Source of the DNA: JAFAXD01 sp035472475
GTDB lineage: Bacteria > Pseudomonadota > Alphaproteobacteria > Rhizobiales > Xanthobacteraceae
Direction: 5' to 3'
DNA length: 64,000 bases
Assembly (NCBI GenBank): GCA_035472475.1
Contig: DATIPA010000146.1
Coordinates: 7,009 to 71,008 of the forward strand
Shown in pieces: positions 1-8,074 of this stretch. A program made the position numbers and the translations under genes. Within the stretch, counting starts at the first letter, position 1, and each line of letters opens with the position of its first letter. The notes under the pieces are model-generated. The model was given only the letters and a program-made list of their open reading frames with translations. It searched no databases and was not told where the DNA came from.

Positions 1-441
1 GGCATCGCCGATATTCTGGATAGCGTCTACGAGCGCGACCATGTGCTGGTCGCGACCGGCGACGGCCGCGGCGGCGAGTTCGAGGACGCGGCGACCATTG
101 GCCACAATTTCGAGGTGGTGATCAGCGATCTCGAGACGCGCATGCGCGAAGCGGCGGCCGATCTGAACTTCGAAGAGGCCGCGCGGCTGCGCGACGAGAT
201 CAAGCGGCTGCGGGCCACCGAGCTTGCGGTGCTTGACGATCCGACCGCCAAGCTGCCGGGAATTTCGCCGTCGCGGGGCGGATTGCCTGTTGGACCACGT
301 GGCGTGAAGGCCAGCCGCGGCCCACGCAAACCCGGCCTTGACGAAATGGGTCCAGGGACCGAGTCGGCCCCGTACCGTGGTCCACGTTCGAGTCTCGGCC
401 GTCCCGGCATGCGGGGAGGATTTCGGCGCAAGGGGCGCTAG
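1..441 (+). CDS. uvrB: UvrABC system protein B, C-terminal fragment
   Basis: This is the 3' end of the excinuclease ABC subunit B gene; the start lies outside the window. Frame 1 is open from base 1 to the TAG at 439-441, giving about 146 residues. The fragment opens with the end of the helicase part (ADILDSVYERDHV) and continues to a UVR domain (REAAADLNFEEAARLRDEIK), the UvrC-interacting coiled coil at the end of UvrB. After it comes a basic, Gly/Pro/Arg-rich tail of about 65 residues, longer than in E. coli UvrB, a kind of extension common in alphaproteobacteria. UvrB verifies damage in nucleotide excision repair in the cytoplasm. The assignment is secure from the UVR domain and its context. 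Confidence 0.9.
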   Translation, partial: GIADILDSVYERDHVLVATGDGRGGEFEDAATIGHNFEVVISDLETRMREAAADLNFEEAARLRDEIKRLRATELAVLDDPTAKLPGISPSRGGLPVGPRGVKASRGPRKPGLDEMGPGTESAPYRGPRSSLGRPGMRGGFRRKGR

Positions 442-662
442 ACCGCCGGATTCGGCGCCCTGAGGCGGCACCGGCGGCGAATCTTGGTCAAAAGGCGCGC
501 CCAGCGCCTTTCCCCCAAAGGATGTTAACTTTCTGAAGTTACGCCAGATTTTTGACCCGATTTGGGGACATTTTGTGTGCGGAAGGCTGGACGAGCCCCG
601 CGGATTCCCGTAGACCGCGTTTGACCAGGGTCAACGCATCCCGAGCCAATTCTGTAACCGCG

Positions 663-1157
663 ATGTTGGACACCATGCGTAGGGACATCACTGCCACTTG
701 CCGCTGGGTTCTGGTCGCGGGCGCCGCCACAATGCTGTCGGCCTGTTGGACCACCGGCGATCTTTCCTCGCCGCTGCCGACCGCTTCAATCGATACGCCG
801 GGTTCTGCGCCACGCTATGCGCCGCAGGCCGGCCGCGCGACGCGCGCGCCGACCATTCCGGATTCGGGTCCGCCGCCCGAGTATCTCACGCTCGAGAAGG
901 CCAAGAACGAATGCTGGATGCAGGCCGAAACCGACAAGAAGGCGCCGAAGGCAGTCGAGGCGCGCGGCAAGTGGGTGGAAAAGTGCGCCGCCGCCAAGAT
1001 GCGGGACCAGGCGACGCAGTGGGCAAGCCCGAATCCACAACCGTCGAGCCCGGCGCCGCAGGCAACGAGCTTCCCGGCACTTCCATCTTTCCTCTCGCAA
1101 CCCACGCCCGCAGCACCGGCCGCGGCGGGACCTGACGTCACGCGAAACGGCCTGTAA
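663..1157 (+). CDS. Small lipoprotein with CWM-DKKAP motif (paralogue 1)
   Basis: The product is about 164 residues and of unknown function. It has a lipoprotein signal: a basic N-terminus, the hydrophobic stretch WVLVAGAATML and the lipobox LSAC. It is therefore predicted to be membrane-anchored after cleavage before the cysteine. The mature part begins with a Pro/Ser-rich linker. A compact segment follows (ECWMQAETDKKAP, then KWVEKCAAAKM) with two cysteines that may pair, and then a Pro/Ala-rich tail. The frame stays open upstream to 552, but the signal peptide fixes the start at ATG 663 or ATG 675. The next gene codes a shorter paralogue, so the pair looks like a tandem duplication. Confidence 0.7.
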   Translation: MLDTMRRDITATCRWVLVAGAATMLSACWTTGDLSSPLPTASIDTPGSAPRYAPQAGRATRAPTIPDSGPPPEYLTLEKAKNECWMQAETDKKAPKAVEARGKWVEKCAAAKMRDQATQWASPNPQPSSPAPQATSFPALPSFLSQPTPAAPAAAGPDVTRNGL

Positions 1158-1191
1158 GAGTCCGTTCCTGACCACGGAGCTGGCCGCTACC

Positions 1192-1521
1192 ATGATGGTG
1201 CGCGTGCAAATCGCGGCGTGGTGCCGCTTCGCTTTCATCGCCATTGGCTCGCTCGCGCTTGCGGGATGCTTCGAGGCGAGCGGCACCGGCCAACCCGCGC
1301 CGCCCGCCGCCACCATGGGACCGCCGGTCGGCGGTCCGAACGCCGCCGAAGTCGTATCTCCGCAATCGGCCAGCGCCCAATCGTCGGGACCGATGACCAC
1401 AATGAAGGCGCGCGAGATCTGCTGGATGAGCGTCGAGAACGACAAGAAGGCGCCGAGCGATCTCGACAAGCGCGCCAAGCTGGTTGATCAGTGCATCAGC
1501 GCGAAGATGAGCGGGCGGTGA
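1192..1521 (+). CDS. Small lipoprotein with CWM-DKKAP motif (paralogue 2)
   Basis: A 109-residue predicted lipoprotein whose function I do not recognise. The signal peptide (FAFIAIGSLALAGC) ends in the lipobox LAGC. The mature protein has a short Pro/Ala linker and then a C-terminal segment, ICWMSVENDKKAP followed by KLVDQCISAKM, which aligns with the same segment of the lipoprotein gene 34 bp upstream. ATG 1192 is chosen because it puts the signal peptide at the N-terminus; the same frame is open further upstream but that part overlaps the preceding gene. It is probably co-transcribed with that gene. Confidence 0.7.
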   Translation: MMVRVQIAAWCRFAFIAIGSLALAGCFEASGTGQPAPPAATMGPPVGGPNAAEVVSPQSASAQSSGPMTTMKAREICWMSVENDKKAPSDLDKRAKLVDQCISAKMSGR

Positions 1522-1698
1522 CGTAGCTTGGCCACGACTGCCAGCTCGCACTGGCAGCGCTTTCCGGACATTACTCTTTGGTGAGCAGGCGCATGCCGCG
1601 CGCCGCGACGCAGGTACCGGTCTCCGCCCCGAGGGGCTGGCGCTAACGCGTTGTCGTGGCGTAGATTTCGTCGGCCCGCGTGCAGGATCAGGCTTAGG

Positions 1699-2490
1699 AT
1701 GCGAACCATGGCTCGTTTCGTGCTCCCGCTCATCGCAGTGCTGTTTGGCTGTGGGCTTGCTGCCGGCGCACGCGCACAGGCCGTACAGGATCGCTTCCCA
1801 GGTGCCGATGAAATGAAGCCCGGACCGCCCCCGGTCTCGGAACAGCCGCCGGCCAACGCTGCCAAGCCTGCGCGTCCGGCGAAAACCACCGCCAAGCCGG
1901 CAGCAGCGCCGGGCGATCCGGCCAGGCCGGCACGCGCGGCGACCGCCGCGCCGGCGGGCCAGACCGTCGCGTGCAACGGCAGCTTCGCGAAAGACTCCAG
2001 TCACGAAAAGCTGGCAACGGCATTCGGGGCGAAGAACGTCGCCTGGGATGACGTGGACGGACCCGGAGGAGCCAGGCTGAAGGCGAGCGTGCTGTTCCCG
2101 AACGATCCCAGGCGCCGCCTCGAGGTGGTGTGGACGAAGCCCGAAACGCGTACCGACATGCGGGTGATCGCCATCAACGGCCAATCCACCTGGACCGCGC
2201 CCAAGGGTCTCAAGCTCGGAATGACACTCGCGGCCGTCGAGAAGCTCAACGGCAAGCCGTTTCGGCTGACCGGTTTCGACAAGGACACCGGCGGCACCGT
2301 GCAGAGCTGGGACGCTGGCGCGTTGGCGGAACTCCCGGGCGGCTGCAAGGTCGCATTGCGCTTCGAGCCGGACCCGAAGATATCTCCCGAGGTTCGCAAG
2401 GACGTCGCAGTGTCGAGGGAGTTCGAATCAAGCGACACCGCGATGAAGAAGGCGGTGCCCAAGGTGGTCGAGATCCTGATCGGATATTAG
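1699..2490 (+). CDS. Secreted protein of unknown function
   Basis: A 263-residue protein with a clear Sec signal peptide (RFVLPLIAVLFGCGLAAGARA, then AQA), so it is probably periplasmic. Residues of about 35-85 form a Pro/Ala/Lys-rich linker. A folded domain follows that begins VACNGSFAKDSSHEKLATAF and contains GLKLGMTLAAVEKLNGKPF, a pattern of SmpA/BamE-like or inhibitor-like periplasmic domains in which a short motif precedes a helix. I cannot name the family. The frame is open from 1651, but ATG 1699 (or ATG 1708) places the signal peptide correctly. It is followed by the convergent tctC array. Confidence 0.65.
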   Translation: MRTMARFVLPLIAVLFGCGLAAGARAQAVQDRFPGADEMKPGPPPVSEQPPANAAKPARPAKTTAKPAAAPGDPARPARAATAAPAGQTVACNGSFAKDSSHEKLATAFGAKNVAWDDVDGPGGARLKASVLFPNDPRRRLEVVWTKPETRTDMRVIAINGQSTWTAPKGLKLGMTLAAVEKLNGKPFRLTGFDKDTGGTVQSWDAGALAELPGGCKVALRFEPDPKISPEVRKDVAVSREFESSDTAMKKAVPKVVEILIGY

Positions 2491-2553
2491 ATCGGATCAA
2501 CCGCCTGTGCGTGTCGCGGCCCGTCGCGGGCGTCTGCCTTTGAACACAAGCTA

Positions 2554-3531
2554 CTATCCCTGCGGCTCGATCTTCGCGATCCGTACGTACTCGGCCCAGT
2601 TCCTGATGTCCTCGAGCAACCGCGCCTGCGCATCCGGCGGGGTCGCGATCCAGGGATCGCTGCCATAGGTGTTGTGGAACTTCTTGGTCTCCGGCAACGC
2701 CTGCACCTGATTGAATAAAGTGTTGATCGCCTCGACGATCGGGCGCGGGGTCGCGGCCGGCACGAACACGCCCCACCAGCCGAGCAGATCCATCGCCACG
2801 CCCTGTTCCGCAAAGGTCGGAAGATCCGGAAAACCTTCCATGCGCCGGCCGGCGCTGATCGCGAGGACGCGCAGACGGCCCTCGCGCTGCTGCGCGAGCG
2901 CATAGACCGGATCCAGCACCGCATAGTCAACGGCGCCGCTCTGCACGTCATTGGTGCTGTCGAAGCCGGTCTTGTAGCTGACCTGGACGGCGGCGACGCC
3001 GGTGGCTTGCTTGTAGAGCTCGCCCACCGCCTGCGCGACGGGATTTGTCGACGCGTAGGTCGCCTTGTCGCCCTTGGGTTTGAGATAGGCCGTCAGCTCG
3101 GCGAGCGACCGCCAGGGCGAGCTCGCGCGCACCGCCAGCATGGTGGCGAGCCGGTTGATCGCTGCCACCGCCTGCAGCTCCTCGGCGACATCGACCGGCG
3201 GCTTCTTGAACAAATACATGTTGGCGGCAAGAACACCGCCGCCGGTGAGATAGAGCGTGTGGCCGTCGGGCTTGGCGCGCGCCTCGTATTCGGTGGCAAT
3301 GTTGCCGGCTGCGCCAACCTTGTTCTCGACGATGACGGTACGCCCGAAAATCGGACGCAGCTTCTCGGCATAGTAGCGCACGATGATGTCGGCACCGCTG
3401 CCGGCGGGGTAGCCGCAGATCAGGTGAACGTCCTGGCTGGGATAGGTCTGAGCGGACGCGGAAGACAACGATAGCGGAGCGGCTAGCCCAAGTCCGACGA
3501 CGAGCAAGACAAGATAACGCGCTCCTGGCAT
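2554..3531 (-). CDS. TctC-family periplasmic binding protein, array member 1 (last in operon)
   Basis: A 325-residue solute-binding protein of the tripartite tricarboxylate transporter (Bug/TctC) family, which binds a carboxylate in the periplasm for a TctAB permease. It has a signal peptide ending SSASAQ. The N-lobe motif DVHLICGYPAGSGADIIVRYYAEK (residues of about 32-55) is followed by VENKVGAAGNIATEYEARAKPDG and then the DPVYALAQQREGRLRVLAIS strand. It ends in KIEPQG, as most array members do. It is the most downstream gene and starts 8 bp after the stop of the preceding one, which suggests translational coupling; its own ribosome site is weak. It is distinctive in having WGVFVPAATPRP where the others have AAMVP. 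Confidence 0.92.
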   Translation of the reverse strand: MPGARYLVLLVVGLGLAAPLSLSSASAQTYPSQDVHLICGYPAGSGADIIVRYYAEKLRPIFGRTVIVENKVGAAGNIATEYEARAKPDGHTLYLTGGGVLAANMYLFKKPPVDVAEELQAVAAINRLATMLAVRASSPWRSLAELTAYLKPKGDKATYASTNPVAQAVGELYKQATGVAAVQVSYKTGFDSTNDVQSGAVDYAVLDPVYALAQQREGRLRVLAISAGRRMEGFPDLPTFAEQGVAMDLLGWWGVFVPAATPRPIVEAINTLFNQVQALPETKKFHNTYGSDPWIATPPDAQARLLEDIRNWAEYVRIAKIEPQG

Positions 3532-3539
3532 GACACGCC

Positions 3540-4520
3540 TCAGCCCTGCGGTTCGATCTTGGCAATCCGCATGTACTCGCCCCAGGCCGCCTCTTCCTTG
3601 ACGAACAGCGCCTGGGCGGCGTCAGGCGTCGAGACAAACGGGTCGCCGCCGAACTTGTTGAGGAACTCGCGGGTATCCACCATTGCGAGGATCTGGTTGA
3701 ACCACGCGTTGATCCGATCGATAGCCGGCCGCGGCGTTGCGCTCGGCAGCATCACCGCCCACCACGAGGTCAGATCCATGCCCGGCACGCCCGATTCCGC
3801 CATGGTGGGGATGTCGGGGATCGCGCCGAGGCGCTGACCGGAACTGTGCGCCAGGATGCGCAAGCGGCCTTCGCGCTGCTGCGCGAGCGAAAATACCGGG
3901 TCGTGCATGCCGTAGTCCACGCGACCGCTGGCCATATCGTTGAGCGCGCCCGAGGAATCCTTGTAGCGCACCTCGACGGCCTCCACCCCGGTGATGGACT
4001 TGTACATCTCGCCCATGATGATGCCCGAGGTGGCCGCGGTCGCGTAGGTCGCGGCCTTGCCCTTCTGTTTCATGGCGGCCGTGAGCGCGGGAACATTCAC
4101 GTACGGCGTCTTCGCGTCAACAGTGAGCATGAACGCCTGCCGGTTGATAGTCGCGGCAAGCTGGAATGCCTTGAGCACGTTGACGGGTGGAATTTTGAAC
4201 AGGTGCATTTGCGCGGCGGTCGCGCTGCCTGCACTGAGATACATGGTGTAGCCGTCCGGCTTGGCTTGCGCGGTGTACTGCACCGCGATGGCACCGTTTG
4301 CGCCTGACTTGTTTTCGACGAGGACTGTCCGGCCGGTCAACGCACGCACCTTTTCCGCAAAGAAACGCGTCAAAACGTCGGCGCCGCTGCCGGGCGGGAA
4401 ACTGGTGACGAAGTGGAAGTCCTGGCTTGGGTAGTCTTGTGCCCGCGACGATGCCGGGGCGAGCGCCACTGCTGCCAGCAGGACCGCGACCGCGAGGCGC
4501 AGGCGCCCATCCGCTCCCAT
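3540..4520 (-). CDS. TctC-family periplasmic binding protein, array member 2
   Basis: A 326-residue TctC/Bug-type binding protein. The frame is open to 4586, but ATG 4520 is preceded by GGAGGACACA, and the signal peptide (LAVAVLLAAVALAPASSRAQ) begins right after it, so this start is preferred. It is one of the more divergent copies: the first lobe reads FVTSFPPGSGADVLTRFFAEK instead of the usual FICAFPAGSGADVLVRYFAEK, and the loop has YATAATSGIIM, closest to array member 7 (YATAANSGVIM). It keeps the DPVFSLAQQREGRLRILA segment and the AKIEPQG terminus. The ligand is unknown. Confidence 0.92.
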   Translation of the reverse strand: MGADGRLRLAVAVLLAAVALAPASSRAQDYPSQDFHFVTSFPPGSGADVLTRFFAEKVRALTGRTVLVENKSGANGAIAVQYTAQAKPDGYTMYLSAGSATAAQMHLFKIPPVNVLKAFQLAATINRQAFMLTVDAKTPYVNVPALTAAMKQKGKAATYATAATSGIIMGEMYKSITGVEAVEVRYKDSSGALNDMASGRVDYGMHDPVFSLAQQREGRLRILAHSSGQRLGAIPDIPTMAESGVPGMDLTSWWAVMLPSATPRPAIDRINAWFNQILAMVDTREFLNKFGGDPFVSTPDAAQALFVKEEAAWGEYMRIAKIEPQG

Positions 4521-4643
4521 TGTGTCCTCCGTGTCTGCGCGCTTGTGTGTTTGCGCAATTGTCCGCCGGGCAACGGCGGAATGCAACGGCGCGGTGAACG
4601 GCCTACGTTATCGCGGAGCGCGGCGATTCCTCTCCCTCTCCTC

Positions 4644-4658
4644 TCCCCGCTGCGGGGA
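4644..4658. terminator. C/G hairpin after array member 3
   Basis: A short palindrome (CCCCG-CTG-CGGGG, flanked by T and A) lies just downstream of the stop of array member 3 on the minus strand, in a 146-bp gap between two tctC genes. There is no long T-run after it, so it may stabilise or process the transcript rather than terminate it. It resembles the longer C/G hairpins at 5688 and 10915. Confidence 0.4.
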
Positions 4659-4666
4659 AAGGTAAC

Positions 4667-5632
4667 TTACCCCTGCGGCTCGATATGGGCCGTGCGCACG
4701 TACTCGCCCCAGGCTTCGATGTCGCGCAGCAGCCGCGCCTGACCCTCGTCCGGCGTCGTGATCCAGGGGTCGCCACCGATGCTGTTGAGAAACGTCTTGG
4801 CCTCGTCGGTCGCGTCGAGCTTATTGAACCACATGTTGAGCTGATCGACGATCGGCCGCGGGGTGCCCATCGGCACCATGGCGGCGAACCAGCCAAGCAG
4901 ATCCATCGGCACGCCAGATTCCGCCATCGTCGGCAGCTCCGGGTTGGCCTTGGTGCGCTCGCCCGTGCTCACCGCCAGAATGCGCATGCGTCCCTCCCGT
5001 GCCTGCGTGGTGGCGAACACTGGATCGAACAGCGCGTAGTCGAGCGCACCACTCTGCATGTCATTGACGGTGTCGAACGCGGTCCGATATGGCACCTCGA
5101 CCGCCTGCAGTCCTGCGCGCGCCTTGTAGATCGCACCCATCACCTTGGCGGGCGGATTGGTGGTGGCGTAGCTCGCCTTGTCCTTCCTGTCCTTGAGGTA
5201 GCCGGTGAGTTCGGCGACGTTTTTCCACGGCCGGCTCGCGTCGACGACGAGCATGTATGGCTGCTTGTTGAGCGGCGCCGCGATTTGAATCGCTCTGCCG
5301 ACGTCGACCGGAGGATTCTTGAACAAATGCATGTTGGCGGCGATCGAGCTCGCACCCTGGATATAGACCGTGTAGCCGTCCGGCTTCGCCCGCGCCACGT
5401 ATTCGGTCGCAATATTGCTGACCGCGCCCGGCTTGTTCTCCACGATGATGGTACGACCGATGACCGGCCGCAGCTTCTCGGCATAAAAACGCACGAAGAT
5501 GTCGGCGCCACTGCCGGCCGGATAGGCGCAAATGAAATGCAAGTCCTGCGTCGGATAGGTTTGCGCGAAAGCCGGAGCAGCCGAGAGGGCGATAGCAGTC
5601 GCAGACATCGCGAACGCATGCATCCGTTTCAC
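4667..5632 (-). CDS. TctC-family periplasmic binding protein, array member 3
   Basis: A 321-residue TctC/Bug-type binding protein, the first array gene downstream of the inserted island. The signal peptide is HAFAMSATAIALSAAPAFA, then QTYPTQDLHFICAYPAGSGADIFVRFYAEK. The start is probably GTG 5632, preceded by AGGATGAC; ATG 5623 is the alternative. It carries ALFDPVFATTQAREGRMRILAVS and GWFAAMVPMGTPRPIVDQLN, and ends HIEPQG. The island now separates this gene from its former upstream neighbours by more than 5 kb, so unless it has a new promoter, members 1-3 may be poorly expressed. Confidence 0.92.
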   Translation of the reverse strand: MKRMHAFAMSATAIALSAAPAFAQTYPTQDLHFICAYPAGSGADIFVRFYAEKLRPVIGRTIIVENKPGAVSNIATEYVARAKPDGYTVYIQGASSIAANMHLFKNPPVDVGRAIQIAAPLNKQPYMLVVDASRPWKNVAELTGYLKDRKDKASYATTNPPAKVMGAIYKARAGLQAVEVPYRTAFDTVNDMQSGALDYALFDPVFATTQAREGRMRILAVSTGERTKANPELPTMAESGVPMDLLGWFAAMVPMGTPRPIVDQLNMWFNKLDATDEAKTFLNSIGGDPWITTPDEGQARLLRDIEAWGEYVRTAHIEPQG

Positions 5633-5687
5633 GTCATCCTCGCAGCAGCTGTTGTCAGTCGACTATGCCAAGCCCCACGCTCTGTAC

Positions 5688-5713
5688 CTATCCCCGCTTA
5701 CGGGGGGGGGTAG
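5688..5713. repeat. C/G hairpin at left edge of the protease island
   Basis: The sequence CTATCCCCGCTTACGGGG followed by more G and then TAG forms a hairpin with a CCCCG/CGGGG stem. A closely related sequence, CTAT-A-C-run-GCTTGCGGGGGG-TA, lies at the other edge of the island (10915-10942). The two share CTAT, CCCGCTTrCGGGGGG and TA in the same orientation, so they form an imperfect direct repeat bracketing the insertion. Confidence 0.55.
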
Positions 5714-5815
5714 TGATAGCGGCCATCGCGTTTACCCCATCTTTGAGGGGCAGGTGATCTAGATCAAAGTAAGTGGTATTGTGGTGCGGTATCATTTCAC
5801 GATGAAGACAGATCA

Positions 5816-7534
5816 ATGGGCATTCGGGCTTGTAGCAATTGGTTAGGGAAGCATCTGGCTGTATCTCGCGTTGCGAGCGCCTGTGCTGTCATCGTCTTGA
5901 TACCGTGGCTTGCCCTGGGGGCGTTCGCGCAGACCGCTTCAGACAGTAACTTCGTGAAGCTCGGTCAGGGACTCATCCCCGACAGCGAGGAAGATCTCGC
6001 TGACATTCCGCGCGCACCGGACTATCGCGCCTTTCTACCTGAGCGGGTTGACCTGTCTGATCGTTTTCCAACACCAGGCAATCAAGGTACGCAGAACTCT
6101 TGTGTCGGCTGGTCTGTCGGATATGCGGCGCGTGCGTATTACGCCAACAGGATCGAGGGCCGCGATCTGAGCAACCCCGCTAATATTCCAAGCCCAGCCT
6201 ACATCTACGATTCCATCAAGGATACGTCTCAACAATGTAACTCGGGAACCAAAATATCGGCTGCACTCAATTTGCTTAAACGCGGCGCAGTTTCATTGAA
6301 ACGCTTTCCATATTACGAGGACGCTTGTCAGCCGCCCAACAGCGCGGTTCGCTCGCAAGCGTCTGACTTTCGAATTGAGAATTGGCTTCTTGTTGACATC
6401 AGACGGGTTGACCAAATTAAGGGCGCGCTCGCCTACGGTCACCCGGTAATTGTCGGGCTTCGAGCCACGAATGCATTCATTCGGTTAAGGGCAGGCGAAA
6501 TCTATCGCAACCCAGATGAAGTCGTCGGTTTGCACTCGATCACCTTGGTTGGCTATGACGAGCGACGCCAGGCATTTAAGCTGATCAATTCCTGGGGTCA
6601 AACCTGGGCGGATGGCGGCTTTGGATGGATCGACTATGACACGCTAAGGCGGGAAGGAGGCTTTGGGTACGTTATGCGCATTGCCATTGCGCCAAATCGA
6701 GTGCCCTCTCCACCGCCCGTTGCAGTTGTGAAGCCGACGACGCCTCCATCACCAACACCAGTACCGACTGTGGTCCTGGCGCCCGCCCCGCCGCTATTGA
6801 AGCCGACGCCGATAATTGGTCCGGTACCAACGACGACACCGACTCCGGTGCCAGTACTTCCGCCCGCTCCAATCGGTCCAACACCGTCGGTCGTATTGGC
6901 ACAACTGGAATGCTCTCAGCTGAAGACACTCGATCAGGATGGGCGGCGGACAATCGTCGGTTTCGTTGGAAAAGACGATGATGTCTCTGTCCTACGAGCG
7001 TCTGCCAAAGGTGCCGATATTGCAGTCGTTGTGCGGCCATGGCCGCAATGTGAAGCTTTGCTTACGCTCGACAAGCCGCTTTCGCGTTCAGACCATCCAC
7101 GGGTGATGATAAGTCGATCCTCCGGCGACACGTTGGCTTCGGGGGAAGCCCTTGTGCTGGAGGTCGAGACGCCATCGTTCCCGAGCTATCTGCATGTTGC
7201 CTACATTCAGGCCGATGGGACCGTGCTCAATCTCGTGCAACCCACTCTTGGTTCCTTAAAGGCCTATCCACCGCACTCAAAAATCGTAATCGGAGACGGA
7301 CGTGCGGGGGGGCCTCAGTTCAAAGTTTCCGCGCCGTTTGGTCGAGAGATGCTCATCGTTCTTGCGGGCAAAAGCCCCATTTTTTCTGACCTGCGCCCGA
7401 CCCAGGAGACAGAGCGCGAGTTTCTGACGACTCTGCGAAGGGCGCTTGTCGCCAAACCTGACCCAGCATCACCGGATCGAGATGTCACTGCCGGTTTCGA
7501 CACGATTGTAACCGTGGAAAGGAGGGTCCAGTGA
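5816..7534 (+). CDS. Secreted papain-like (C1) cysteine protease with DUF4384-like domain
   Basis: A 572-residue predicted exported protease. An N-terminal hydrophobic segment (ACAVIVLIPWLALGAFAQ) looks like a signal peptide. Residues of about 60-290 form a C1 papain-like domain. The oxyanion Gln90 and catalytic Cys96 lie in GNQGTQNSCVGWSVGYA, His240 in GLHSITLVGYDE and Asn258 in LINSWGQTWADGGFGWI, so the triad looks intact. Residues of about 293-360 are a Pro/Thr/Val-rich linker. The C-terminus (LHVAYIQADGTVLNLVQP, later APFGREMLIVLAG) resembles DUF4384, a domain often joined to caspase-like modules. Its stop overlaps the next start by 4 bp (GTGA), showing tight coupling. ATG 5816 has only a weak ribosome site. 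The substrate is unknown. Confidence 0.8.
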   Translation: MGIRACSNWLGKHLAVSRVASACAVIVLIPWLALGAFAQTASDSNFVKLGQGLIPDSEEDLADIPRAPDYRAFLPERVDLSDRFPTPGNQGTQNSCVGWSVGYAARAYYANRIEGRDLSNPANIPSPAYIYDSIKDTSQQCNSGTKISAALNLLKRGAVSLKRFPYYEDACQPPNSAVRSQASDFRIENWLLVDIRRVDQIKGALAYGHPVIVGLRATNAFIRLRAGEIYRNPDEVVGLHSITLVGYDERRQAFKLINSWGQTWADGGFGWIDYDTLRREGGFGYVMRIAIAPNRVPSPPPVAVVKPTTPPSPTPVPTVVLAPAPPLLKPTPIIGPVPTTTPTPVPVLPPAPIGPTPSVVLAQLECSQLKTLDQDGRRTIVGFVGKDDDVSVLRASAKGADIAVVVRPWPQCEALLTLDKPLSRSDHPRVMISRSSGDTLASGEALVLEVETPSFPSYLHVAYIQADGTVLNLVQPTLGSLKAYPPHSKIVIGDGRAGGPQFKVSAPFGREMLIVLAGKSPIFSDLRPTQETEREFLTTLRRALVAKPDPASPDRDVTAGFDTIVTVERRVQ

Positions 7535-8040
7535 TCCGACTTTTGTTGGTCTGCGCAGTTGTGATGGGCTTGGTTGCCACTGAAACGGCACTTGCGCAGG
7601 AGCCCTCGACTGAAGATGTCGTCAAGGCCCTCACACCAACCAAGAAACTGCGCGGTCCCCGCGGACTTATGGTCCAGGGCGAAGACAAGCCGCCGTCGAT
7701 CGATCTGTATATTCCCTTTGAATACAACTCCGACAAGCTCAAGACCGAGGCCTTGCTTACGTTGAAGCGCTTGGGAGCAGCACTCAAGGATACGCGACTG
7801 AGTAGCTATCGATTCAAAATCGCGGGACACACCGATGCAAAGGGGTCTTCGGAGTATAATCAAAAGCTATCTGAGCGAAGAGCTGAGGCGGTCCGCAATT
7901 ATCTTGTGTTCCAATATGATCTCGAGCCCGATCGCGTCGAGACTGCAGGCTTTGGCAAGACTCAACTTCTGGATCCCTTAAAACCTGAGGATGGGATTAA
8001 TCGCAGAGTTCAGATCATCAACGTTGGAGAGGGTCGATAA
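7531..8040 (+). CDS. OmpA-family peptidoglycan-binding domain protein
   Basis: A 169-residue exported protein; the GTG start overlaps the protease stop. A signal peptide (LLLVCAVVMGLVATETALA) is followed by a short spacer and an OmpA/MotB domain at residues of about 55-165. The domain begins IDLYIPFEYNSDKLK, has FKIAGHTDAKGSSEYNQKLSERRAEAVRNYL with the Asp and Arg typical of diaminopimelate binding, and ends GINRRVQII. It has no beta-barrel, so it probably tethers something to the cell wall in the periplasm. Its position between two proteases suggests that it localises or senses for them; that role is inferred. Confidence 0.85.
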   Translation: MIRLLLVCAVVMGLVATETALAQEPSTEDVVKALTPTKKLRGPRGLMVQGEDKPPSIDLYIPFEYNSDKLKTEALLTLKRLGAALKDTRLSSYRFKIAGHTDAKGSSEYNQKLSERRAEAVRNYLVFQYDLEPDRVETAGFGKTQLLDPLKPEDGINRRVQIINVGEGR

Positions 8041-8074
8041 ACGCCCCGTGAGGCCCGCGGCATAGGAGGTTGCG

